Shown here piece after piece: positions 8,553-17,419 of a stretch of 60,578 nt of DNA. The DNA is from Thermalbibacter longus. GTDB lineage: Bacteria; Chloroflexota; Chloroflexia; Thermomicrobiales; Thermomicrobiaceae. The notes below the pieces were generated by a model, which saw only the letters and a program-made list of their open reading frames with translations, ran no database searches and was not told the origin of the DNA. Both the position numbers and the translations under genes were made by a program. The DNA lies in the NCBI RefSeq assembly GCF_023806485.1, contig NZ_JAMSLR010000015.1:1-60578 (forward strand). The letters are read 5' to 3'. Within the stretch, counting starts at the first letter, position 1, and each line of letters starts with the position of its first letter.

Positions 8553-9449
8553 ATGGTCGCCCGGCTCCTGGTAGGCGCGCTGCTGGTTCGTCCCGCACTG
8601 CTCGCCTTCGCCGCGATTCTCCTCGCGCTCGCGGCGTGCAGCCCCGTGCCCACCACCCCAGCGGCGGCACCGCGTGCCTCAGCCGGAACCGCGGCGGCCG
8701 GGACACCTCCGCCGGTCGGCCGGGCGGTGGCTCCGGCGCCCTCGCCGGTCACCTCTGGAGGCGACGCCCCTTCTCCAGGAACGAGCGCGCTCCCACCCGG
8801 CGTCGCCGGAGAGTCCGCGACGGTCGTCGAGGTGATCGACGGCGACACCGTCACCGTGCAGGTCGACGGCCGGCGCGCCGTCGTGCGGCTGATCGGGGTC
8901 GATGCTCCGGAGTCGAGTGGCCCCTATACCACGCCGGAGTGCTACGCCGCCGAGGCGACGGCCACGCTCCGGGATCTGCTGGCTCGCTCTGGCTGGCAGG
9001 TCGTGCTCGAGCGCGACCGGAGCGAGGTGGACGCGTACGACCGGCTGCTCCGCTACCTCTGGGCGCCGGTCGACGACGGCTGGGTGCTGCTGAACGAGGA
9101 GCTGGTGCGGCAGGGCGCGGCGGTCGCGCGGCGTTACCCGCCGGACGTGAAGTACGCCGAGCGACTGGAGGCGGCCCAACGGGAGGCCCAGGCTGCCGGT
9201 GCCGGGCTCTGGGGTGCCTGCCAGCAAGCCGCTCCCGCGACACCGGCCATCCCTGCGCCGGTCGCGCCGCCAGCCCCGAGCTCCGGAACCGAGCGCCAAG
9301 GGTGCGATGCCGCCTATCCCGACGTCTGCATCCCTCCCCCGCCGCCGGATCTCGACTGCTCCGACGTGCCCTACCGGCGCTTCCGCGTGCTGCCGCCCGA
9401 CCCGCACCGCTTCGACCGCGAGGGCGATGGCCTGGGCTGCGAGGGCTGA
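8553..9449 (+). CDS. Thermonuclease-family lipoprotein with C-terminal Excalibur-like domain
   Basis: A 298-residue exported protein. The N terminus is hydrophobic and ends in a lipobox LALAAC followed by a long Pro/Ala/Thr linker. The staphylococcal-nuclease fold follows: VIDGDTVTVQVDG, VVRLIGVDAPE, VDAYDRLLRYLW, ELVRQGAAVARRYPPD and AGLWGAC. The C terminus has the calcium-binding Excalibur-type ending DREGDGLGCEG. Nuclease plus Excalibur fusions are typical of surface-anchored Gram-positive-type nucleases that degrade extracellular DNA. ATG at 8553 is chosen over GTG at 8520 because GGGAGG lies upstream of it and it directly gives a signal peptide. Confidence 0.9.
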   Translation: MVARLLVGALLVRPALLAFAAILLALAACSPVPTTPAAAPRASAGTAAAGTPPPVGRAVAPAPSPVTSGGDAPSPGTSALPPGVAGESATVVEVIDGDTVTVQVDGRRAVVRLIGVDAPESSGPYTTPECYAAEATATLRDLLARSGWQVVLERDRSEVDAYDRLLRYLWAPVDDGWVLLNEELVRQGAAVARRYPPDVKYAERLEAAQREAQAAGAGLWGACQQAAPATPAIPAPVAPPAPSSGTERQGCDAAYPDVCIPPPPPDLDCSDVPYRRFRVLPPDPHRFDREGDGLGCEG

Positions 9450-9524
9450 GAGCCGGGGCTTGCTCTCCCTTCAGGCATCGGCAAGGATAGAGGCGTTGGA
9501 CTGTCTTCCCGCGCGAGGAAGGCG

Positions 9525-10445
9525 ATGGAGCGCAGCGCGTTCGAGCTCGAGCCGGTTCCGCCCTTCCGGCTCGATCTGACAGCCTGGATCCTGCGCCGCC
9601 GGCCGGACAACGTCGTCGATCGCTGGGACAGCCAGGTCTACCGGCGCGTGCTGGCGCTCGACGACGTGCCAGTCGAGGTGGCCGCCTGTCAAATCGGGCC
9701 GCCAGAGACGCCCAGGCTGGCGGTGGAGCTTGCGGCCGAGCGCTTGCCTCCACGGGCCGAGGAGCGCGCCGGCGAGCTGCTCTCACGGATGCTGGGCCTC
9801 CAGGTCGACCTCGAGGGCTTCTACCGGCTCGCCGCCGGAGACCCGCGGCTCGGCCCGCTGGTCGAGCGCTTCCGCGGCGCGAAGCCGACCCGGCACCCGG
9901 CGGTCTTCGAGGCGCTGGTGAACGCGATCGCGTGCCAGCAGGTCACCCTGACGCTCGGTATCCAGATCCTGAACCGGCTAGCGCTCGCGTTCGGCCCCCG
10001 ATGCGATGGCGGGGACGGCTCGTACCCGGCCTTCCCACGCCCGGCTGACCTGGCCGGGTTGGAGCCGGCGGCGCTGCGAGCCCTGGGCTTCAGCCGGCAG
10101 AAGGCCGAGGCGATCCTCTCGCTGGCCGAGCGGGTGGTGGCTGGAGACCTGTGCCTGGACGAGTTGGAGCAGTTGGGAGATGTGGCGGCCGGGGAGCGCC
10201 TGCGCGCACTACGGGGCGTGGGCCGCTGGACAGCCGAGTACGTGCTGCTGCGAGGCCTGGGGCGCCTGCACGTGTTTCCCGGCGACGACGTGGGTGGCCA
10301 GCGCAACCTGCGGCGGTGGCTCGGCCTGGACGGGCCGCTGAGCTACGACCGGGTGCGCGCTCTCTTGGAACCCTGGCAAGCCTACGGCGGCCTGCTCTAC
10401 TACCACCTGCTGCTGCAGCGGCTCGAGGAGCGGGGCGTGCGGTGA
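9525..10445 (+). CDS. alkA: DNA-3-methyladenine glycosylase II-like (AlkA family)
   Basis: A 306-residue base-excision-repair enzyme. The N-terminal AlkA-type domain is followed by the helix-hairpin-helix GPD fold: FEALVNAIACQQVTL (about 128-142), RALGFSRQKAEAI, LRALRGVGRWTAEYVLLRGL (227-246) and HVFPGDDVGGQRNL (249-262), where Asp255 is the likely catalytic aspartate. It would release alkylated purines from DNA in the cytoplasm. A strong AGGAAGG precedes the ATG. Its stop overlaps the GTG of the DUF488 gene by four bases, indicating co-expression. Confidence 0.92.
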   Translation: MERSAFELEPVPPFRLDLTAWILRRRPDNVVDRWDSQVYRRVLALDDVPVEVAACQIGPPETPRLAVELAAERLPPRAEERAGELLSRMLGLQVDLEGFYRLAAGDPRLGPLVERFRGAKPTRHPAVFEALVNAIACQQVTLTLGIQILNRLALAFGPRCDGGDGSYPAFPRPADLAGLEPAALRALGFSRQKAEAILSLAERVVAGDLCLDELEQLGDVAAGERLRALRGVGRWTAEYVLLRGLGRLHVFPGDDVGGQRNLRRWLGLDGPLSYDRVRALLEPWQAYGGLLYYHLLLQRLEERGVR

Positions 10446-10990
10446 CCGGCCCGAAGAGTTCTCCTAAGGAAGGTCTCGTCGTCCTCACCGTCGGCCACTC
10501 GACGCGCCCGCTGGAGGAGTTCATCGGACTCCTCCAGGCGCACGGGGTGACGCTCCTCGCCGATGTGCGGACAGTGCCGCGCTCGCGCCGCAACCCGCAG
10601 TTCAACCGCGAGACCTTGCCCGGGTCGCTGGCCGCGGCCGGGATCGGATACCGGCACGTGCCCGGCCTGGGCGGGCTCCGCCGGCCGCGCCCGGATTCGC
10701 GGAATCTGGCCTGGGAGAACGAGGGCTTCCGCGGCTTCGCCGACTACATGGGCACGCCAGAGTTCGAGGCGGCGCTCGACGAGCTGCTGGAGCTGGCCAG
10801 CCGCGAGCGGGTGGCGATCATGTGCGCCGAGTCGGTGCCCTGGCGCTGCCACCGCTCGCTCATCGCCGACGCGCTGGTAGCGCGGGGAGTGGCCGTCGAG
10901 CACATCCTCGGCCCGGCCCGCCGCCAGCCGCACACGCTGACCCGCTTCGCCCGCGTCGAGGGCGGTCGGGTCAGCTATCCGGCTACTTGA
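10442..10990 (+). CDS. DUF488 family protein
   Basis: A 182-residue soluble protein with all DUF488 hallmarks: LTVGHSTRPLEEFIGLLQ, LLADVRTVPRSRRNPQFN, YRHVPGLGGLR, and the metal/anion-site-like MCAESVPWRCHRSLIADAL segment with conserved cysteines and histidine. The function of the family is not established. The GTG start overlaps the AlkA stop. Linkage of DUF488 to DNA alkylation repair genes suggests, but does not prove, a stress or nucleic-acid role. Confidence 0.9.
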   Translation: MTGPKSSPKEGLVVLTVGHSTRPLEEFIGLLQAHGVTLLADVRTVPRSRRNPQFNRETLPGSLAAAGIGYRHVPGLGGLRRPRPDSRNLAWENEGFRGFADYMGTPEFEAALDELLELASRERVAIMCAESVPWRCHRSLIADALVARGVAVEHILGPARRQPHTLTRFARVEGGRVSYPAT

Positions 10991-11015
10991 CGCGCAGCTC
11001 GCTGGTCGCTGCGGC

Positions 11016-11771
11016 TCAGCCGCGGCTCAGCGTCCGCTCGGCGATCGACACCACGTCGGGGTACGGGTTGTAGCCGAGCGAGGCGCCCTCGTAGCGGTAG
11101 AGCAAGTCGCCCCGGCGCACGAGCAGGACGGCGACGATGAAGGTCGTGCCGTCGCTCTCCGCGGTGCCCTGGAGCGCCACGGTCTCGTCGCCCAGCGGTT
11201 GGGTGCTGACCTCGGTCAGGTTCCACCCCTGGCGCGACCTCGTCGTTTCGAGCTGGAAGCGCAGCGCCTCGCTGGTCGATTCGGGAGACCCGTAACGGCT
11301 TACCTGGGCGCGGAAGATGATCATCCGCTGCATCGCGTCGTTGACGCCCGGCGAGGGGATGGAGAACTCTCGGTAGGCGGAGCCGGCGAAGCCCCACTGC
11401 TGGAGCCGGTCGAGGTGCGCGTCGGGGTCAGGGTAGTTGGCCGCGATCTCCGGGGCGGTGACATCCGGATCCTCGTAGTCGAGCGCGAACCCGGACGGGA
11501 GGTCGGCCAGTCCGGGCAGGCGGTCGAGCAGGCTGGCCGGTGGGGCGGCGGTGGCGCCAGGGGTGCCGGGGATCTCCGCAGGGGTGGGCGTGGGGAGCGG
11601 CGGGGGAGCGACTGCGGGAGCGCTGGCCGGCCGGGCGGCGGTGGCGGTGGCCTGGACGGCTGCGACCGCGGTGAGCTCAGCGCTGCGGGTGGCGGTCGCG
11701 GCGGGGTTGGCTGGCTGCCTGGCCTGGCAGGCGGCCAGCAGGATCGCGCTGAGCAGGAGCAGCAGGCGCAT
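11016..11771 (-). CDS. Secreted lipoprotein of unknown function
   Basis: A 251-residue protein with signal sequence MRLLLLLSAILLAAC (lipobox LLAAC, Cys15), then an Ala/Pro/Thr-rich linker to about residue 75 and a globular domain starting near LLDRLPGLADLPSGFALDYEDPD. The domain alternates short strands and helices and ends RYEGASLGYNPYPDVVSIAERTLSRG. GGAAGGGCG precedes the ATG. It is convergent with the DUF488 gene. I do not recognise the family. Confidence 0.8.
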   Translation of the reverse strand: MRLLLLLSAILLAACQARQPANPAATATRSAELTAVAAVQATATAARPASAPAVAPPPLPTPTPAEIPGTPGATAAPPASLLDRLPGLADLPSGFALDYEDPDVTAPEIAANYPDPDAHLDRLQQWGFAGSAYREFSIPSPGVNDAMQRMIIFRAQVSRYGSPESTSEALRFQLETTRSRQGWNLTEVSTQPLGDETVALQGTAESDGTTFIVAVLLVRRGDLLYRYEGASLGYNPYPDVVSIAERTLSRG

Positions 11772-12316
11772 CGTCGCCCTTCCGTGCTCGGGGTACCGCT
11801 ACACCGGAGGCCATCTTACCCTGCAGTGCGCCGGCCCGCACCCGAGCCGCGGCGATCGCTCACCCTCGCCGGGCTACTGGGCCGCGGTTGTACAGCCGGC
11901 GCCGCGGGTTATTGGGGACGCAGAAGGACGGAGATAGCACCCCACCCACGAGGGCAGCGGGCGACGACAGGTGGCTCTCCAACGCATGGCGGGGGTGGGT
12001 TCAGCACCTGATCCTATCGTGCTGTAGGGGTGACCGGTCAGTCGCCCCTACCGTGTATGTAGCCAACCTTCGGCAATAGGGAGATCGCTAGCTGAGGGAT
12101 ACCGCTCAGCCCCTGCCGTAGGCGTGCCGGCAGCAAGCCGCACTTCCGTCACCGCTGGGGGGGGGGTGGCTCTCCACTCACTTGGAAGGTTGGGCAGGAC
12201 ATCGGCGCTGACAGGCTCGTCGCCGTCGGCCACCGGACGCCGAGGGCATCGCCGATCCCCTCCTCCGCCATACGAGGCCCGGGGTTCTCCTGCTAAAGTC
12301 TTATGCCAACCTGAGG
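11772..12316. other. Long intergenic region without gene
   Basis: No coding region is supported on either strand; open frames are low-complexity and lack start signals. The region contains a GTAGGGG palindrome (12024-12051), a run of ten G residues (12157-12166) and two copies of GTGGCTCTCCA (one near 11971, one near 12167). These features suggest decayed mobile or repetitive DNA. Confidence 0.5.
12024..12051. repeat. GTAGGGG-type palindromic repeat element
   Basis: GTAGGGGTGAC (12024-12034) is complementary, with one G-T wobble, to GTCGCCCCTAC (12041-12051), leaving a 6-base loop. Short palindromes of this GTAGGGGCGAC type occur as dispersed repeats in several bacterial genomes. It may also act as a transcription barrier; no T-run follows. 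Confidence 0.6.
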
Positions 12317-12817
12317 CTACCTCTCGGACAGCACCTCTTCCGCCAGTGCCCGCGCGACGGCATGGTGTTCGCGCCAGGCATGCCAGACCTGCTCGGCCCA
12401 CTGCCGCACCAAGCGGATGTGCTCCTCCGGGGATGCAGCCAGCGCCACATCGTAGGTCGTCAGCCACTCGCGTTCGCGGGGCGGTTCCAGGTGTGGCCAG
12501 GCGCCACGAGCGGCCAGCCGCTGCATCGCCGGACGGATTCGTTCCGGCGGCAGACCCCGCTCGAGCGCCAGGTACAGCCCCACCAGGTGGATACACACCG
12601 ACTTGTCGGGGTGAGGGCCACCGGCGTGCTGGACGGCGTACGTATCCACCGTGAGCTGGTGTACCCGCCTGAGGATGGCCGGGTTCTCGAACTCGCGTGC
12701 TTCGATCTCTCCGAAGAGCGACCAGCACTCCGGCGACGCGTTGAAGTAGTGGTCATACGACCGATCGCTTCGCGGCATCTCCAGCCCGCAGCCCGGGCAA
12801 ACACGCGTCTCGACCAT
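12317..12817 (-). CDS. DUF5946 family protein
   Basis: A 166-residue protein. The N-terminal CPGCGLEMP zinc-knuckle-like pair (residues 7-10) is followed by YDHYFNASPECWSLFGEIEAREFENP and HQLTVDTYAVQHAGGPHPDKSVCIHLVGLYLALE, the diagnostic blocks of DUF5946. Function is unknown. The internal ATG at 12817 is chosen because AAGGAGCG lies directly upstream and the CPGC motif then falls at the N terminus. Confidence 0.85.
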   Translation of the reverse strand: MVETRVCPGCGLEMPRSDRSYDHYFNASPECWSLFGEIEAREFENPAILRRVHQLTVDTYAVQHAGGPHPDKSVCIHLVGLYLALERGLPPERIRPAMQRLAARGAWPHLEPPREREWLTTYDVALAASPEEHIRLVRQWAEQVWHAWREHHAVARALAEEVLSER

Positions 12818-12929
12818 CAGCTCGCTCCTTGACAGGAAACGTGCGACCGGGCTGGGCACTCGCCAGGCTGTGATCCCGTCCCGCGTCCCCGGCCATGCCC
12901 ACTCGCCCTGGACTCTCGTGCTTCGGGGC

Positions 12930-13346
12930 TCAGGCACGCTTCGAGCGGAACGCCTTGAGCACCTTCACCTCGCCGGCCTGGCCTGCTACCAACCTTCGGT
13001 AGTCGCCGGACTCCACCGGGCACAGCGCGACTCGGCCCTCGTCGTCGAAGAGCAATCCCCAGCCGTACTGCTTCGCTAACGGAGAGGAACGCAGGCAAGC
13101 TTGTGGGCGGGAGAAGAACTCCTCGTGGAGCCGGGCGATCTCCTGCTCGGGTACGTCCTCGAGCCCCTGCCGGGCGAGCCAAGTGGCGAAGAGCACGTCC
13201 TCCTGCGTGTACCGGTAGGGATGGGCCGCGAGCAGCTCGTACTGGATCCTCGCCACCGTCTTCCTCTCGCCGCGGTCGGGTGGTACCACGCTGTGAGATA
13301 CCGGACAGTCGTCCGCGACGGCGATCAGGGTGCGGTAGTAGTTCAT
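12930..13346 (-). CDS. DUF6157 family protein
   Basis: A 138-residue protein beginning MNYYRTLIAVADDCPVSHSV, followed by KTVARIQYELLAAHPYRYTQEDVLFATWL and ending near DYRRLVAGQAGEVKVLKAFRSKRA. This order of blocks is characteristic of DUF6157. Function is unknown. An AAAGGAGCT Shine-Dalgarno precedes the ATG. Same orientation as its neighbours, separated by about 110 bases from the DUF5946 gene. Confidence 0.87.
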   Translation of the reverse strand: MNYYRTLIAVADDCPVSHSVVPPDRGERKTVARIQYELLAAHPYRYTQEDVLFATWLARQGLEDVPEQEIARLHEEFFSRPQACLRSSPLAKQYGWGLLFDDEGRVALCPVESGDYRRLVAGQAGEVKVLKAFRSKRA

Positions 13347-13417
13347 TGGATACGACAGCTCCTTTCGGTGAGGCGCTCTTCCACCCCTGATCCTCAGCGC
13401 CGGCGCACCCGGGGGCA

Positions 13418-13966
13418 CTAGTTCGGCTTCATCGCCAGGGCATGGATTTTCGCCAGCGTAGCCCAGTTGCGGGTCGTCACCGCGTCGCCGAGCGTCCGGT
13501 TCACAGCCTCCATGACGCGGCTGGCCATGACGCCCTCCGGGCACCAGAGGTAGGCGACGCGCCTGCCGAGAGCCAGCGCTTCTGGTGCCCACTCCCGCTC
13601 TGCCAGCGGCTCCAGCCGGGCGCGGTCCGCCGGGTCTGCGAGGACGGCCACGAGCAACCGCGATGGGTCGTCGGCGATGCCGGTGAGCGGGTTGTCGCGA
13701 ATGATCTCGTCCAGCTCCGTCGACGTGAGGGCGAGCACCCGTGCCGGAACGCCGAGCTGTGTCTCCAGCGCATGCTCGATGCGAGCAGCGGCCTCGCGGG
13801 GCGACACGGTGGGCGCGGTGAAGACCACATTGCCGCTGTTCAGCACCGTCTGCACGCCACTGTAGCCGAGCCCCTCCACGAGCGCGCGTAGCTCGCTCAT
13901 CGCGACCCGCTTGGCCCGGCCCACGTTGATGCCGCGGATCAACGCGACCCCGCGATCATCGCTCAT
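13418..13966 (-). CDS. DUF1697 family protein
   Basis: A 182-residue protein with the DUF1697 pattern: ALIRGINVGRAKRVAMSELRALVEGLGYSGVQTVLNSGNVVF near the N terminus, the helix REAAARIEHALETQLG, and VMEAVNRTLGDAVTTRNWATLAKI near the end. The role is unknown. ATG at 13966 is chosen over the one at 13993 because GGAGG lies nine bases upstream. The start lies about 20 bases after the acetyltransferase stop, suggesting one transcript. Confidence 0.9.
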   Translation of the reverse strand: MSDDRGVALIRGINVGRAKRVAMSELRALVEGLGYSGVQTVLNSGNVVFTAPTVSPREAAARIEHALETQLGVPARVLALTSTELDEIIRDNPLTGIADDPSRLLVAVLADPADRARLEPLAEREWAPEALALGRRVAYLWCPEGVMASRVMEAVNRTLGDAVTTRNWATLAKIHALAMKPN

Positions 13967-13986
13967 TTGGCTATCCTCCGCCGCGA

Positions 13987-14508
13987 TCAACACCCTACCT
14001 GGGCAAACTCGCGTGGGTATCGTACCAGCCCCTCGACCTCGCGCAGGATGCCCGTTTGCAGCTCCAGTGCCATGAAGGCGTCACCTGCCCCGTATTCATT
14101 GCCCAGCCGGTAGGTGCTCGCCGGCACGAATCCGAACCGCCGGTAATACCGCGGGTCGCCGAGCAGCACGACGAAGCCGTAGCCGCTCGCCCGGCAGGCT
14201 TCCAGCCCCTCGCGGACCAGCCGGGAGCCGGTGCCTTTCCGCTGGTGCGCGGGTAGCACCCCGATCGGCCCGAGCGCGAGTCCCTGGATCCGCTCAGCGG
14301 GTGTGGGATGAATCGTGACGGGCGAGAATGCCAAGTGGCCCACGACCAGCCCCTCGTGGATCGCGACGAGCGAGAAGGTCATCCTGCCGGCCCGGCGGAG
14401 CAACTCCACCAGATACGCCTCGTTGGGGCTCGGGTAGAACGCCTCCAGGTGTACGGTTCGGATCGCAGCGCGCTCCACCGGTCGCTCAGCGCGGATCTCG
14501 ACTGTCAC
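13987..14508 (-). CDS. GNAT-family N-acetyltransferase (YhbS-like)
   Basis: A 173-residue protein. IRAERPVERAAIRTVHLEAF opens the GNAT fold. LGPIGVLPAHQRKGTGSRLVREGLEAC carries the acetyl-CoA pyrophosphate loop (Q/RxxGxG/A type, here QRKGTG), and VVLLGDPRYYRRFGFVPAS is the C-terminal beta4-alpha4 element typical of YhbS-like proteins. It would acetylate a small amine or protein; substrate unknown. GTG start with GGGAGG upstream. Confidence 0.9.
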   Translation of the reverse strand: MTVEIRAERPVERAAIRTVHLEAFYPSPNEAYLVELLRRAGRMTFSLVAIHEGLVVGHLAFSPVTIHPTPAERIQGLALGPIGVLPAHQRKGTGSRLVREGLEACRASGYGFVVLLGDPRYYRRFGFVPASTYRLGNEYGAGDAFMALELQTGILREVEGLVRYPREFAQVGC

Positions 14509-14578
14509 TGTCGACCTCCCGGCGGCGGCAGATCCTAATCAGATTTCTTAGGAACGCCGGCTGGCGAGCACGAGGGCG

Positions 14579-15052
14579 TCATCTGCCCTGCTCCGGCGGA
14601 GGGGTGCCTGGCGACATCTGCGCGTTGCCCTCGCTCAGGTTCTCCACGATCCGCCGGAGGACTCGTACGGCTGTGAGGTAGTCGGACTCGCTCACACCCT
14701 GGACGGCCCGCCAGCGGATCTGGTGCTGGGTCGCGAGTGCCTCCGCATGGACCTGGCGGCCACGATCGGTGAGCCGGTAAGCGGCCGTGCCTCGCTCGCT
14801 TTCGATAAGTTCTCGCCCAGCCAGGTGGGAGATCTGCTCCGCGAGCGACTCGGCGCTGGCGAAGGGACGCAACAGCTCGGCGAGCTGCTCGTGCGTCGTC
14901 GTGCCGGCCTCGTGCAGCGCATTGACGATCTGCCAGCCGGTACGCGAGAGCCCGTTGGCTGCCTGCGCCTGATCGATCCGGGCGGTAAGGGCCTCATCGG
15001 CTTGCTCGATCCGGGAGCCGATCGGGAGCTGCGGTTGCTGTCGCTCGGACAT
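14579..15052 (-). CDS. MarR-like winged-helix transcription regulator
   Basis: A 157-residue protein with a central winged helix: LSRTGWQIVNALHEAGTTTHEQLAELL, the recognition region SAESLAEQISHLAGRELIESE, and the wing GTAAYRLTDRGRQVHAEAL. N- and C-terminal helices fit MarR dimerisation. It may control the downstream acetyltransferase and DUF genes on the same strand or the divergent ThDP enzyme. ATG at 15052 has GAGAGGAA upstream. A TATACT -10-like box (15132-15127) lies upstream, but without a good -35. Confidence 0.82.
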   Translation of the reverse strand: MSERQQPQLPIGSRIEQADEALTARIDQAQAANGLSRTGWQIVNALHEAGTTTHEQLAELLRPFASAESLAEQISHLAGRELIESERGTAAYRLTDRGRQVHAEALATQHQIRWRAVQGVSESDYLTAVRVLRRIVENLSEGNAQMSPGTPPPEQGR

Positions 15053-15313
15053 GACGCGTCGATTCCTCTCGTTGGGTCGTGGCGTGGGAGATGACTTCAT
15101 TCAGGCGCGGCCACTGATAGGGCTTGAGTATAGCAAGGGGAAGGTTCGATCTCGCGTGTCGTCCGCCGCCTTGTCGTGTCCTGCGTCAGGTGCTGAACGC
15201 TTTTCGAGCCTCGCGAGCATTCCCGGGGAGCAGCGCGGTCGATTGACCAGGGAGCGGGCCGGGCCTACACTGGCGACGACGCGGATCAGGCTACAGGGCT
15301 ATCGGGGAAGGCG

Positions 15314-17083
15314 ATGAGCGGGCAGCGCGCAGAGATCTCCTCTGGAGAGCGAACCGTCACGTGGATCCAGGCAGCCGAGACGGCCGAGGCGTACGTGGAG
15401 GCTTTGATTGCTCAGCAGGTATCCTGCCTCTTCCTGAATCCCGGCACCGACACCTTCCCGATTCAGGAAGCAGTGGCCAAGCGCCAGGCTCTCGGGCGGC
15501 CGGTGCCGAAGGTCGTGCTCTGCCCCTTCGAGATCACTGCCCTGGCCGGCGCGCACGGCTACTACGCGGCGACCGGCCGCCCACAGGCGGTGCTGGTGCA
15601 CGTCGACGTCGGGACGCAGAACCTCGGCTCCATGTTGCACAACGCGCAGCGCGGCCGCGCGGCGGTCGTCATCTCGGCCGGCCGGGCACCCTATACCATC
15701 GACCGCGAGGTGCGCGGCGCTCGCGACTCGTACATCCACTGGCTGCAGGAGCAGATGGATCAGCACGGGATCGTGCGCAACTACACCAAGTGGGACTACG
15801 AGCTGAGGCGCCCGGATCAGGTCGGCGAGGTTATCGTCCGGGCGTTCCAGATCGCGGCCAGTGATCCGCCTGGCCCGGTCTACCTGACGCTGCCGCGCGA
15901 GGTGCTGATGGCTTCTCCCGGTGACGTGCGGATCTATCGCCCGGAACGCTTTCCCCCGGCCCGGATCGGTGCCGGTGATCCTGAGGCGCTACACGAGGTG
16001 GCGCGGCTGCTGGTGCAGGCCGAGCGACCAGTGGTACTGACTGGGAGCAGCGGTCGCACCCGAGGAGGCTTCGAGGGGTTGCTGCGCCTCGCCGAGCTGC
16101 TCGCTCTGCCGGTGGCTGAGTGGCGCGACCGCGTGAATTTCCCGGCCGATCACCCGCTGTATCAGGGGTATGCCGCTGATGCGCTGCTCCGCTCGGCCGA
16201 CGTCGTCCTCATCCTGGATCACGATGTTCCCTATATCCCCACCCGAACCAGCGTTGCGCCCGAGGCGACCGTCGTCCAGGTCGACCTCGACCCGGTCAAG
16301 GAGCGGGTACCGCTCTGGACGTTCCCGGTGGATCTACCCGTTCGGGCCGACACCGCGCGGGCACTCGACGTGATCGCGGGCTACGCTGGCGAGCTGCTCA
16401 CCGACGCCGACCGGCGGCGGGTCGAGAGCCGGCGAGTCGAATTGGCGACCAGCTATGCCCGGCTGCGCGACGAGTGGAACCGCTCGGCGCTGGAGCAGGC
16501 GAGCGCCCGGCCGATCGCGCCAGAGTGGCTCGGCTACTGCCTGGAGCAGCTTCGTCGCAAGGCTCCCGAGCTGATCTTCGTTGTAGAGGCGGTCACGAAC
16601 GGGGCGACGATCGCGCGTCAGGTTCAAGTGGCTGAGTTCGGCACCTGGTTCCAAAGCGGCGGCTCGGGACTCGGCTGGGGCATCGGGGCGGCGGTTGGCA
16701 TTAAGCTGGCCCACCCAGATCGCCCAGTCGCGGCCGTGGTGGGCGACGGGTCGTTCCTCTTCGGCGCCCCGGTGGCCACGCTGTGGACTGCGCTGACGAG
16801 CGGGGCGCCGGTGCTCGTCGTGATCTGCAACAATGCCTGCTACAACGCGACGAAGCAGCCATTGATCGCCGCCTATCCCGAGGGATACTCCGTGCGGCTG
16901 GACCGCTATGTGGGGATCGACCTCGAGCCGGCCCCGCGCTACGACATCCTGGCAGCGTCGGTCGGGGCATACGGTGAGCGGGTCGAAGATCCGGCCGAGA
17001 TCCTGCCGGCACTGGAGCGCGGGCTCGCACGCGTGCGGGATGGACAGTCAGCCGTGCTCGACGTGATCCTGGCGCATCCGTAA
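15314..17083 (+). CDS. Thiamine-diphosphate-dependent enzyme, acetolactate synthase-like
   Basis: A 589-residue protein with the three-domain acetohydroxyacid-synthase/benzoylformate-decarboxylase architecture. The N-terminal pyrimidine-binding domain carries the catalytic glutamate (CPFEITALAGAHGYYAATG, Glu73). A central domain follows (PVVLTGSSGRTRGGFEGLLRLAE). The C-terminal domain has the ThDP motif GDG (477-479) with NN at 506-507. No regulatory subunit gene is adjacent and the active-site surroundings differ from housekeeping IlvB, so this is probably a decarboxylase or carboligase of unknown substrate. GGGAAGG precedes the ATG. Confidence 0.88.
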   Translation: MSGQRAEISSGERTVTWIQAAETAEAYVEALIAQQVSCLFLNPGTDTFPIQEAVAKRQALGRPVPKVVLCPFEITALAGAHGYYAATGRPQAVLVHVDVGTQNLGSMLHNAQRGRAAVVISAGRAPYTIDREVRGARDSYIHWLQEQMDQHGIVRNYTKWDYELRRPDQVGEVIVRAFQIAASDPPGPVYLTLPREVLMASPGDVRIYRPERFPPARIGAGDPEALHEVARLLVQAERPVVLTGSSGRTRGGFEGLLRLAELLALPVAEWRDRVNFPADHPLYQGYAADALLRSADVVLILDHDVPYIPTRTSVAPEATVVQVDLDPVKERVPLWTFPVDLPVRADTARALDVIAGYAGELLTDADRRRVESRRVELATSYARLRDEWNRSALEQASARPIAPEWLGYCLEQLRRKAPELIFVVEAVTNGATIARQVQVAEFGTWFQSGGSGLGWGIGAAVGIKLAHPDRPVAAVVGDGSFLFGAPVATLWTALTSGAPVLVVICNNACYNATKQPLIAAYPEGYSVRLDRYVGIDLEPAPRYDILAASVGAYGERVEDPAEILPALERGLARVRDGQSAVLDVILAHP

Positions 17084-17126
17084 ACAGAACGCGCGCGATG
17101 CTATCCGCTGCCAACCGCCGCGGTCT

Positions 17127-17405
17127 CTAGTGAGCGAGCTGGTACGGCCCGTCCACGAACTCGAGCACCAGGATGAAGCGCCGCTCATCGGGCCCCGATC
17201 CTTCCCAGTAGTACGGGTCATCCGGTGAGCAGCGCCAGGAGATCTTGCTAGCGATGCTGGTGCCGAGGACGTCCTCCGCGAGGAACCGGAGGGCTCCATC
17301 GCGCGAGGTGAAGACGCCGATAACTGAACACCGATCGATCCGTGGCCACTCCTGCGTGAGTACCCAGACGGCCGTGCCTGCCGGCGCGTAGTGCGATCGA
17401 TCCAT
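17127..17405 (-). CDS. Small hypothetical protein downstream of the selenoprotein
   Basis: A 92-residue protein (MDRSHYAPAG..., ending VDGPYQLAH) rich in aromatic residues, with WVLTQEW, VIGVFTSRDGALRFL and DERRFILVLEF blocks. CGGGGAGA precedes the ATG. The start lies 14 bases after the read-through stop of the selenoprotein gene, so both are probably co-transcribed. No family recognised. Confidence 0.65.
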   Translation of the reverse strand: MDRSHYAPAGTAVWVLTQEWPRIDRCSVIGVFTSRDGALRFLAEDVLGTSIASKISWRCSPDDPYYWEGSGPDERRFILVLEFVDGPYQLAH

Positions 17406-17419
17406 TCATCTCCCCGCTG

